From: Limnoglobus roseus
Lineage (GTDB): Bacteria > Planctomycetota > Planctomycetia > Gemmatales > Gemmataceae
Length of the DNA: 64,000 nucleotides
Direction: 5' to 3'
Assembly: GCF_008254045.1 (NCBI RefSeq)
Contig: NZ_CP042425.1
Coordinates: 8,508,163-8,572,162 of the forward strand
Both the position numbers and the translations under genes were made by a program. The notes beneath the pieces were generated by a model, which saw only the letters and a list, made by a program, of their open reading frames with translations, was not told the DNA's origin and ran no database searches. This document shows, one piece after another, positions 1-7,302 of the stretch (position 1 is its first letter; each line of letters starts with the position of its first letter).

Positions 1-214
1 CTTCCAGTTCCCCGGCGGCGACCGGCCAGCCGCGCTCGTCGCGCAGGGTGAGTTCTTCCGCGAGCAGTTCCAAGGCGGCGTCGGGGTGCTGCCAGAGTTC
101 GGGGCAGCGGTTCAGGTACTGTTCCGCGGGATGGGTCGTTCCGCCCTCCCAGTCGGCGACCATCGCGTCGGCCAACTGCTCGACGCGGGCGGAGAGGGAA
201 GAAACGGCCGTCAT
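1..214 (-). CDS. N-terminal fragment of a probable planctomycete Ser/Thr protein kinase (cut by window edge)
   Basis: Only the first 71 residues are in the window. They begin MTAVSSLSARVEQLADAM and continue with a segment containing AEQYLNRCPELW and AALELLAEELTLRDE. Planctomycete Hanks-type kinases downstream of ECF genes commonly start with such an acidic helical leader (PAEDFLARHPEL, then an LIYEEI-like stretch) before the kinase domain. The ATG overlaps the stop of the upstream ECF sigma factor as ATGA, so the two are translationally coupled, which is the usual planctomycete arrangement. The kinase domain itself is outside the window, so the identification is by leader and context only. 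Confidence 0.55.
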   Translation of the reverse strand, partial: MTAVSSLSARVEQLADAMVADWEGGTTHPAEQYLNRCPELWQHPDAALELLAEELTLRDERGWPVAAGELE

Positions 215-801
215 TCGACCATCTCGGCGTCGGCCGTGAGGGGTTCTTGCTTCATCGCCAGTTCGCGGGCGAGGCGGCGGAGGATGCGGCGAACGCTCCC
301 CTCGTGCAGGCCGGTTCGCGCGGCGATTTCATCGAGCAATAAGCCTTCCCGCCGCAGGTGGAGAATTTGCTGGTGTTCCGGCGGGCAGAGGGCGAGCATC
401 CGCGTCCAGGTTTCGTCCGCCTGGGCGACCTCGCTCGCCCGGGCGAACCGTTGGGGGCCGGCGGCGTCCCACTCCTCGAACGCCTTCTCTTGAACGTCAG
501 GGCCGGTGTCGTCCTTACGAACGCGGTTGTACAGCCGTCGCTTGGCGATGGTCGCCAGCAGGCCGCGGAGTTGCTCCTCCGTGCCGACGGGCCACCCCTC
601 TTGGCCGAGGTGCTTCACGACCTGCACCCAGACCGATTGGACAACGTCGGCCGAGTCGAACTGCGAGCGCAGCCGGTCGGACAACTGCCGCCGGACGATC
701 GCACGGAGGTACGGCGTGTACGCCCGGAACAGGGCTTCCGCCACCTCAAGCTCGCCTCGGTTCAGTTGACCGAGGACGTCATCCAATTGTTCGTCGGGCA
801 T
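211..801 (-). CDS. ECF-type RNA polymerase sigma factor (planctomycete group)
   Basis: A 196-residue sigma-70 family protein. Region 2 lies around residues 25-65 (YTPYLRAIVRRQL, then SADVVQSVWVQVV), and region 4 around 135-183 (PPEHQQILHLRREG followed by an LDEIAARTG-type helix-turn-helix). It should direct core RNA polymerase to a regulon signalled through the coupled kinase gene downstream. The ATG is preceded by GGAGG at six-base spacing, which fixes the start. Its first 23 bases overlap the end of the upstream exported-protein gene and its stop overlaps the kinase start, so the three genes form one transcript. No anti-sigma gene is seen next to it. Confidence 0.9.
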   Translation of the reverse strand: MPDEQLDDVLGQLNRGELEVAEALFRAYTPYLRAIVRRQLSDRLRSQFDSADVVQSVWVQVVKHLGQEGWPVGTEEQLRGLLATIAKRRLYNRVRKDDTGPDVQEKAFEEWDAAGPQRFARASEVAQADETWTRMLALCPPEHQQILHLRREGLLLDEIAARTGLHEGSVRRILRRLARELAMKQEPLTADAEMVE

Positions 802-2005
802 TCTTGTCCTCCCAGCGGGCGAGGGCGGAATCGGTTCCGATCACGGCCCGGTCGAGTTGGCGGCGGCCGCGGTTCATCCGCACGGTGTAGGTCACGCCGC
901 CGAGGACCAACACCGCCCCGGCCAACCACGTCGCCTGTTCCCACAGCGGCACGCCGCCGACCGTGTCCTCGCCCAGGCCTTCAATGCCGGCGAGGAGATC
1001 GGTCACGCCCGTCTCGATCCACTCCTCGGCCAGCGGCAGCACGCCGTGGAATGGCGTCCCGCCCGGCAGGACGGCCTCGATTGCGCGTTCGACCAGGCTT
1101 GGAACCGGGGCTTCTTCTGGCGGGGTCGGGACGGCCTTCGGCGAATCGGACTTGGCCCCGTCCACATCCGCGGGCGGCTGTTGTTCCATTCTCTCGGGAA
1201 GTTGACCCACGAACACCACGGGCCAGGTATTGTCAACCGTCGGGGCGACGGGCCGGTCGGCGGTCGGCCGGTTCGTTTGAGCCTCGGTCGGCGGCAGGAC
1301 GGGCGGCACGTTCGGCACGATGGCAGACACCATCGTCGGTTCGCGGTCCGAGATGTTGGCCGCGACGGTCCGGCCGGTCGTCGGCACGGTGTTTCGAAGC
1401 CCGGCGGCCGTGACGGTTTCCGCGTGGAGGGCGGCCGGAGGGGGAGCGAACCTTTCGGCCGTGGCCGGTTCCTCGGGGTTGCCGCCGGCCGTGTCTTCGG
1501 CCACATGATTCGGGTTCCCCCACGGGAAGAACGTCACCGGGCGGAGTTGAACCGCGTCGGTCGATTCGTGGAGTCGGAGGTCCCGCGGGTCGATGCGATT
1601 GCCGAACGCGAAGCCCGAGACGACTGCGGACACTGGCATCGATTCACGGTCCGTGAGGCCAGCCGCAGCGGACAGGCCGATCGTCGGAGCTAGGATCCGA
1701 TTCGCAAGAGGCGTGAGTGTTTCACGGAAGACGGCGGCCGGGGGGGCAGCAATTTTCTCAGCAGTGGCCAATTCCCCAAAGGAACTGCCGAACTTGTCTT
1801 CGGCCATCCCTCGCAACGGAATGTCGCGCACGTCAATGCGGTCGCCGGGCCCGAAGTTCTGTTCCGTGAGGGCTTCCGGAACCCGAAACTGCGTAGCCAC
1901 CGTCGCGTCGGCGCGTGGCGCGGCGGGTTCCTCCCATCCACGGGACGGCATAAGCCGATCCTCGATGGGTTCGAGCGCGAGTGGGCGAGTGTGAGGGGTC
2001 TTCAT
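779..2005 (-). CDS. hypothetical Pro/Ala-rich membrane-anchored protein with planctomycete N-terminal signature
   Basis: A 408-residue protein of unknown function. The N-terminus (LALEPIEDRLMPSRG) matches the short LExLEDR-type motif that marks many planctomycete surface or exported proteins. The middle is low-complexity, rich in Pro, Ala, Thr and Glu, and includes two loosely repeated blocks (around residues 75-150 and 170-240, each with an APPAA.. and a VSA.V segment). One hydrophobic segment near residues 350-372 (TWLAGAVLVLGGVTYTV) is followed by a basic Arg-rich stretch, consistent with a single membrane anchor and a short cytoplasmic tail. It overlaps the ECF sigma gene by 23 bases. An extracytoplasmic input for the sigma/kinase pair is possible but is only inferred from position. 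Confidence 0.7.
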   Translation of the reverse strand: MKTPHTRPLALEPIEDRLMPSRGWEEPAAPRADATVATQFRVPEALTEQNFGPGDRIDVRDIPLRGMAEDKFGSSFGELATAEKIAAPPAAVFRETLTPLANRILAPTIGLSAAAGLTDRESMPVSAVVSGFAFGNRIDPRDLRLHESTDAVQLRPVTFFPWGNPNHVAEDTAGGNPEEPATAERFAPPPAALHAETVTAAGLRNTVPTTGRTVAANISDREPTMVSAIVPNVPPVLPPTEAQTNRPTADRPVAPTVDNTWPVVFVGQLPERMEQQPPADVDGAKSDSPKAVPTPPEEAPVPSLVERAIEAVLPGGTPFHGVLPLAEEWIETGVTDLLAGIEGLGEDTVGGVPLWEQATWLAGAVLVLGGVTYTVRMNRGRRQLDRAVIGTDSALARWEDKNARRTIG

Positions 2006-2228
2006 AAGTACCTAAACGGGTGGGATCGATCTCCGCGACAGATCCATCGTCGCGGCCACCATGTTTCCATCTTAATCACCGCGGGCGGCAGGAAGCGGGC
2101 GCGAAACTTGCCACTGTTTGCCAAAATTCGGAGCGGTCGGGTATTTTCTCGGCGCGACCGCCCCGAATTCGAGAGTCGATTCGCCGCAAGTTAAATATCA
2201 GCCTGCTGATCCGTCACCGGGGGCGTTC

Positions 2229-2930
2229 ATGAAAGTTCTGGTCATCGACATCGGCGGTTCGCACGTCAAATTCCTGGCTACGGGCGTGGAGGAGTCGCGG
2301 TCGTTCGATTCTGGGCCGGAACTGACACCCGAGGACATGGTCAAGCGGGTCCGCGAGCACACGGCCGACTGGGAATACACCGTTGTCTCGCTCGGCTACC
2401 CCGGCGTGGTCGGTCCGGAAGGACCAGAGGCAGAGCCAGGTAACCTCGGCGACGGCTGGGTCGGCTTCGACTACGAGAAGGCGTTCGGCAAACCCGTCCG
2501 CGTGGTCAACGACGCCGTGCTGCAAGCACTCGGCGGCTACCAGGAAGGGCGGATGCTCTTTCTGGGGTTGGGCACGGGCCTCGGTTCGGCGCTGGTGACG
2601 GAGCGAGTGGTCATCCCGCTGGAACTCGGCAGCCTGCCCTACGCCCGCGGCGAGTCGTTAGCGGACCGACTCGGAAAGGCCGGGTTGCAACAGCATGGCG
2701 AGGACAACTGGCGGGCCTCCCTGACCGCGGTGACGGGCGAGTTGATGAAGGCGTTCCAGGTCGATGAAATTCTGCTCGGCGGTGGCAACGCGGAACTGAT
2801 CGACCCGCCGCCGGAGGGCTGTCGCCGCGGCGGCAACCAGGACGCCATGACCGGGGGCTTCCGCCTCTGGGACGAGTGGATTGAGGGCCACGACTACGCC
2901 CCGTCGGGTGCGTGGCGGGTCGTTCGCTGA
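2229..2930 (+). CDS. ROK-family sugar kinase, polyphosphate-glucokinase-like
   Basis: A 233-residue kinase opening with MKVLVIDIGGSHVKF, the phosphate-1 loop of the ROK/hexokinase fold. A sugar-binding and catalytic Asn-Asp lies at VVNDAVLQALGG, and a phosphate-2 loop at FLGLGTGLGSAL. The length suits the short PPGK-like branch. It probably phosphorylates glucose or a related sugar with ATP or polyphosphate; the donor cannot be decided from sequence. The ATG at 2229 was chosen because homology starts there; an upstream in-frame extension is not ROK-like. It ends 26 bases before a HAD phosphatase, so a sugar-phosphate turnover operon is likely. Confidence 0.8.
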   Translation: MKVLVIDIGGSHVKFLATGVEESRSFDSGPELTPEDMVKRVREHTADWEYTVVSLGYPGVVGPEGPEAEPGNLGDGWVGFDYEKAFGKPVRVVNDAVLQALGGYQEGRMLFLGLGTGLGSALVTERVVIPLELGSLPYARGESLADRLGKAGLQQHGEDNWRASLTAVTGELMKAFQVDEILLGGGNAELIDPPPEGCRRGGNQDAMTGGFRLWDEWIEGHDYAPSGAWRVVR

Positions 2931-2956
2931 AATCTCATTCCGTGGGGTGAACTCCG

Positions 2957-3646
2957 ATGCGCTACCTGGCTCTGGCGACCGACTACGACGGCACCGTCGC
3001 CCACGACGGCATTCTGGACGAGAAGACACTGACCGCCCTCGACCGGTTCCGGGCGTCCGGGCGGAAGCTCATTATGGTCACGGGGCGGGAACTGGACGAC
3101 CTGTTCGCGACGTGCCCGCACATCGACCGTTTCGACCGCATCGTGGCCGAGAACGGGGCACTCGTCTACGACCCGGCGACGAAGAACGTCCGCTTGCTGA
3201 CAGAACCGCCACCGGCGAAGTTCATCGACCGACTCAAGAAAGAGGGCGTGCCACTGTCGGTCGGCCGGTCGATCGTGGCGACCGTCGAACCGCACGAACA
3301 CGCAGTCCTCGCGGCCATCCGCGACCTGGGGTTGGAGTGGCACGTCATCTTCAACAAGGGGTCGGTGATGGCGTTGCCGTCCGGCGTGACAAAGGCGACG
3401 GGGCTTGTGCCGACGCTGGCCGATCTGGCGATTCCACTAGAGCAAGTGGTCGGCGTCGGCGACGCCGAGAACGATCACGCCTTCCTCACCCTGTGCGGCT
3501 GTGCAGTCGCCGTGGCGAACGCGCTGCCGGCGGTGAAGGAGCGGGCCGACCTCGTCACCGCCGGTGCCCGTGGCTTCGGCGTCACTGAATTGATCGACCG
3601 CATCTTGGCCGACGACTTAGTAGGGTTGGGTCGGGCACCTGGATAA
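2957..3646 (+). CDS. HAD-superfamily hydrolase, subclass IIB (Cof/sucrose-phosphatase-like)
   Basis: A 229-residue phosphatase. Motif I is LATDYDGTVA with the nucleophile Asp and the acid/base Asp; motif II is IMVTGREL; motif IV is GVGDAENDHAFL, which binds magnesium. The insert between motifs II and III is the IIB cap. It should dephosphorylate a small phosphorylated metabolite in the cytoplasm, with sugar phosphates the usual substrates of this subclass. It follows the ROK kinase closely on the same strand. The gene ends just before a long perfect hairpin that could terminate the transcript. Confidence 0.8.
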   Translation: MRYLALATDYDGTVAHDGILDEKTLTALDRFRASGRKLIMVTGRELDDLFATCPHIDRFDRIVAENGALVYDPATKNVRLLTEPPPAKFIDRLKKEGVPLSVGRSIVATVEPHEHAVLAAIRDLGLEWHVIFNKGSVMALPSGVTKATGLVPTLADLAIPLEQVVGVGDAENDHAFLTLCGCAVAVANALPAVKERADLVTAGARGFGVTELIDRILADDLVGLGRAPG

Positions 3647-3650
3647 GTCG

Positions 3651-3722
3651 TTTTGGAACCCAGAGCGGAAGCGACGGGGTGGAGGGATTGCCACCCCGTC
3701 GCTTCCGCTCTGGGTTCCAAAA
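3651..3722. repeat. Long perfect inverted repeat, family B copy 1
   Basis: The arms 3651-3682 and 3691-3722 are perfect 32-bp reverse complements around an 8-base loop (AGGGATTG). The core arm reads AACCCAGAGCGGAAGCGACG. A second copy of the same element with one paired base change lies at 49501-49566. This copy sits between the HAD gene and the convergent lipoprotein gene, where it could act as a bidirectional terminator. An A/T-rich outer end (TTTT..AAAA) supports that role. Confidence 0.9.
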
Positions 3723-3732
3723 ACATCACGGC

Positions 3733-4104
3733 CTACTTCGCGTCCGGCTTCTGCCCTTCTGGTTCCGGCGGTTGCTTGCCGTACTTGGCGACGTACTCGG
3801 CGGCGAACTTCTCCTGCAACTTCGGGTCGCAGATGAAGCACTGACTCTTCGCCCGGTTGTGGTCCTTGCACCAGTCGCCCTTGTCCTGGAACGCCTTCGC
3901 GGCCTTGGCACTGCACATGCTGCAATCGGCCTCCTTCACGCCGTGCTCGTCGCACCACCAGGTATCGTGCTTGCCGCCGCCCTCCTTCGGCTCGGCCTTC
4001 TCCTTGCTCGCGACCTTCTTTTCGGCCGCCGGTTCAGTTTTCTTCTCGCACCCCACCAACAGGCTCAAGCCCACGAACAGGGCCAGACTCATTCCGTACT
4101 TCAT
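3733..4104 (-). CDS. Small Cys/His-rich lipoprotein of a heavy-metal efflux locus
   Basis: A 123-residue protein beginning MKYGMSLALFVGLSLLVGC, a signal peptide with a lipobox ending LVGC, so it should be lipidated and exported. After a Lys/Glu-rich linker come two units of a WC..HGV/WCKDHN type motif followed by CSMC and CFIC. The same WC-x2-HGV...C pattern occurs twice at the N-terminus of the RND adaptor encoded at 7300-8874, suggesting a shared metal-binding module. The ATG at 4104 is chosen for the signal peptide; longer in-frame starts lack one. The start overlaps the end of the RND pump gene by 71 bases. A periplasmic metal-buffer role is inferred. Confidence 0.7.
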   Translation of the reverse strand: MKYGMSLALFVGLSLLVGCEKKTEPAAEKKVASKEKAEPKEGGGKHDTWWCDEHGVKEADCSMCSAKAAKAFQDKGDWCKDHNRAKSQCFICDPKLQEKFAAEYVAKYGKQPPEPEGQKPDAK

Positions 4105-7100
4105 GTTGAACTCCTGACGAAGAATGCCCCCTACGGGGCGGGAATCGGAACACCACGAACAACACACGCAGCACGAGCAGCGACATCACCATCGCCGACA
4201 ACACGCCGCCGATCACCACCGTGGCCAGCGGCCGTTGGACTTCGGCCCCGACGCCGGTCGAGAAGGCCATCGGCACGAAGCCGAGGCACGCGACGAGCGT
4301 CGTCATCAACACCGGCCGCAACCGCGTGAGGGCGGCTTCCTCCACGGCCTGTTCCAGGTTCCGGCCGCGGGTCAGGAGTTGCCGGACGTAGCTGACGAGG
4401 ATCATGTCGTCCAGCACGGCCACGCCGGAGAGGGCGATGAAACCGACGCCGGCCGAGATCGAGAACGGCATGTCTCGCAGCCACAGGGCGAAGATGCCGC
4501 CGACCCACGCGAACGGCACGCCCGTGAACACCCGGAGTGTGTCCAGGACGTTGCCGTAGGTCGCGTAGAGCAGCACGAAGATCAGCACGAGCGCCACCGG
4601 CACGACGATCATCAGCCGGGTGCGGCCGCGTTCGAGCTGCTCGAACTGACCGCCGTAGGCGACGTGATACCGGCCCGGCGGCAGCGTCACCCCGGCCTTC
4701 ACCTTCTCGCGCACGTCGGCGACGAACCGACCCAGGTCACGACCGCGGACGTTGGCCGTGATGACGATTCGCCGTTGGCCCCACTCGCGGGTGATCGTGG
4801 ACGCGCCTTCCACGATCTTGATGTCCGCGACACGGGAGAGCGGCACGCGCTCGCCAGTCGCCGTGGGAAGTTGAATCGAGCCGACCGCCTCCGGACTGCC
4901 GCGCCACTGGTCGGGCAGGCGGACCACGAGGGGGAAGCGGTACTGCCCGTCCACGACTTCACCAAGCGGCTTCGAGCCGATGCTCTCGATCAGGTCGAGG
5001 ACCGCGCGGGCCGGGATGCCGTAGCGGGCGATCTGGTCCTGCTTCACCTTCACCTGCAAGATCGGCTGGCCCGTCACCTGCTCCACCGCCACGTCGGCCG
5101 CGCCGGGGATGGTCTTCAGCACGCGCTCGATCTCCTCGCCCTTCTTCTTCAGCACGGCCAGGTCGTCGCCGTAGAGTTTCACGGCCAGGTCGGACCGTGT
5201 GCCGGCGAGCATCTCGTTGATGCGCATTTCGATCGGCTGCGAGAACGCGAACTTCAGGCCGGGGATGGTCCGCAGTTCTTTCTCGATCAGGACCGTCAGT
5301 TCGTCCTGCGTGCGGGCCTTCGTCCACTGCCCCCGCGGCTTCAAACTCAGGAAGATGTCGGTGAGTTCTACGCCCATCGGGTCCGTGGCGACTTCCGCGG
5401 TGCCGGCCCGGCTCCAGACGTGGTTGATTTCGTCGGGGAAGGCGGCAAGCAGAGCCTTCTCGACCCGCGTGTTCGTCTGCACCGATTCATCCAGGCTTGT
5501 GCCCGCCAGCCGCACGGTGCCGAGCGCGATGGCCCCTTCGGACAGCTTCGGCACGAACTCCGAGCCGAGGTTCGGCGCGACGAGGCCGAACGCGACGGCG
5601 ATCACGCCGCCGCCGAACAGCAGAACCGCCGCCTTGTGATGCATCGTCCATTTCAAGATCGGCGTGTACACCGCCTTCACCAGTCGCAACAGCAGTGGCT
5701 CGCGCTCCGTGATCTTCCGCGGCAACAGCAGGCTGGCGAGGGCCGGCATCAGTGCCAGCGAAATCAGCATCGACCCGGCCAGCGCGAAGATCACCGTCAG
5801 GGCCATCGGGCGGAACAGCTTCCCTTCGATGCCTTCGAGGGTGAGGATCGGCAGGTAGACGATGAGGATGATGAGTTCGCCGAACAGGGTCGGCTTGCGA
5901 ACCTCGATCGCGGCTTCCCGGATCACGTCCTCCCGACTCTTGCCCTCTGGGTTGTGAGCAAGGTGGCGGACGCAATTCTCGATCATCACGACCGACGAAT
6001 CGACGACCATGCCGAAGTCGAGCGCGCCGAGGCTGAGCAGACTGGCGGCGATGCCGAACCGCCACATGCCGGCGAACGCGAACAGCATCGACAGCGGGAT
6101 GGCCAGCGCGACGATGAACGCCGCCCGCAGTTGGCCGAGGAACAGGAACAGCACCGCGACGACGAGCAGGCCGCCCTCGAAGAGATTCGTCCGCACCGTG
6201 TCGATGACGTGGTTCACCAACTCCGTGCGGTCGTAGACGGGCTGCACCTGCACGTTGCCGGGGAGCGTGCCCTTCACCGCGTCGAGTTGCTTCTTGAGGT
6301 TCCACGTCACCTCGTGGCTGTTCTCGCCCATCGTCATGAAGCCGAGGCCGAGGACGACTTCGCCCTTGCCGTCGGCGGTGACGGCCCCGCGGCGGACCTC
6401 GTGGCCGATCTGCACGTCGGCCACGTCGCCGAGCAGCACCGGCACGCCGACCTTCGCCTGAAGTTGGATGTGCCGGATTTGTTCCAGGGTCGTCGTCCGA
6501 CCGAGGCCTTGCACGAGCAGCGTGTTCGCCCCGCGGTCGATCACGCCGCCGCCGACGTTCTGATTGTTCTCACGGACGGCCGCCGTCACCTGATCGAAGG
6601 TGAGGCCGTACTTCGCGAGCTTGGCCGGGTCGATGCGCACCTGATACTGCCGTTCGAACCCGCCCCACGAGTTGACCTCGGCCACCCCCGGCACACGGCG
6701 GAGTTGCGGCCGCACGATCCAGTCGTGCACGGTGCGGAGTTGTGTGACGTCGTCCCCCTTGCCGGTGACGACGTAGTGGAAGACCTCGCCCAGTCCCGTC
6801 GAAACCGGCCCCATTTTCGGCCGTTCCAGCCCTTGCGGGAGTTGCACGTTCGACAGTCGCTCGTTCACGAGTTGGCGGGCAAAGTAAATGTCGGTGCCGT
6901 CCGCGAAGATGAGCACAACCTGCGACAGCCCGAACTTCGAAATCGACCGCAGTTGCTCAATTTTCGGCAGGCCACTGAGGGCTTGTTCCACGGGGAAAGT
7001 GATCTGTTGTTCGACCTCTTCCGGCCCGAGCGACGGGGCGACGGTGTTGATCTGCACCTGCACCGGCGTGGTGTCCGGGAAGGCGTCGATGTCGAGTTGC

Positions 7101-7195
7101 CGCATGGCCAACCCGCCGCCGGCCACGGCCGCGAGTGCGGCGAGAATGACCACCCAGCGGTACGTCAGGGAGAACCCGATGATCGCGTTGAGCAT
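4034..7195 (-). CDS. Heavy-metal efflux RND pump, CusA/CzcA family
   Basis: A 1053-residue inner-membrane proton/metal antiporter of the HME-RND family. It starts MLNAIIGFSLTYRWVVI (TM1) and has the porter loops followed by TM2-6 with the family signature LDFGMVVDSSVVMIEN, whose Asp residues carry the proton relay. The second half repeats the fold. Full length matches CusA/CzcA. The ATG at 7195 has AAGGG upstream; an 18-residue upstream extension would be read from the neighbouring palindrome. The C-terminal tail runs past the usual end and overlaps the lipoprotein start by 71 bases. The metal (Cu, Ag, Zn, Co or Cd) cannot be assigned from what is visible. Confidence 0.92.
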   Translation of the reverse strand: MLNAIIGFSLTYRWVVILAALAAVAGGGLAMRQLDIDAFPDTTPVQVQINTVAPSLGPEEVEQQITFPVEQALSGLPKIEQLRSISKFGLSQVVLIFADGTDIYFARQLVNERLSNVQLPQGLERPKMGPVSTGLGEVFHYVVTGKGDDVTQLRTVHDWIVRPQLRRVPGVAEVNSWGGFERQYQVRIDPAKLAKYGLTFDQVTAAVRENNQNVGGGVIDRGANTLLVQGLGRTTTLEQIRHIQLQAKVGVPVLLGDVADVQIGHEVRRGAVTADGKGEVVLGLGFMTMGENSHEVTWNLKKQLDAVKGTLPGNVQVQPVYDRTELVNHVIDTVRTNLFEGGLLVVAVLFLFLGQLRAAFIVALAIPLSMLFAFAGMWRFGIAASLLSLGALDFGMVVDSSVVMIENCVRHLAHNPEGKSREDVIREAAIEVRKPTLFGELIILIVYLPILTLEGIEGKLFRPMALTVIFALAGSMLISLALMPALASLLLPRKITEREPLLLRLVKAVYTPILKWTMHHKAAVLLFGGGVIAVAFGLVAPNLGSEFVPKLSEGAIALGTVRLAGTSLDESVQTNTRVEKALLAAFPDEINHVWSRAGTAEVATDPMGVELTDIFLSLKPRGQWTKARTQDELTVLIEKELRTIPGLKFAFSQPIEMRINEMLAGTRSDLAVKLYGDDLAVLKKKGEEIERVLKTIPGAADVAVEQVTGQPILQVKVKQDQIARYGIPARAVLDLIESIGSKPLGEVVDGQYRFPLVVRLPDQWRGSPEAVGSIQLPTATGERVPLSRVADIKIVEGASTITREWGQRRIVITANVRGRDLGRFVADVREKVKAGVTLPPGRYHVAYGGQFEQLERGRTRLMIVVPVALVLIFVLLYATYGNVLDTLRVFTGVPFAWVGGIFALWLRDMPFSISAGVGFIALSGVAVLDDMILVSYVRQLLTRGRNLEQAVEEAALTRLRPVLMTTLVACLGFVPMAFSTGVGAEVQRPLATVVIGGVLSAMVMSLLVLRVLFVVFRFPPRRGHSSSGVQHEVRNESGPVRGLEPVGGVREEN

Positions 7196-7211
7196 GTCGG
7201 CCCTTTTGGGA

Positions 7212-7302
7212 TGAAGGGGTGAATAGGTGACACGGTGAACGGGTGACAAAGGCAGAAGACGGTTTTCTCACCCCTTCGCCAAATCACCTCTTCACCCCTT
7301 CA
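7212..7302. repeat. Imperfect long inverted repeat built of GGGGTGA-type units, family A copy 1
   Basis: The arms start TGAAGGGGTGAA at 7212 and end with its complement at 7302. They are about 35 bases each with a handful of mismatches, and the loop contains AGAAGACGG. The element lies between the adaptor gene and the pump gene; its last three bases are the adaptor's stop codon. The near-perfect copy 2 at 23125-23218 shares both the arm heptamers and the loop. Between two genes of one operon it may tune relative expression of adaptor and pump. Confidence 0.8.

Noticed and set aside
4124-7222. Very long open frame on the plus strand opposite the RND pump gene
   Set aside because: It is the antisense mirror of the CusA/CzcA-type gene in GC-rich DNA, with His/Arg/Asp-rich translation and no homologous motif. 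The pump on the minus strand has complete family motifs.
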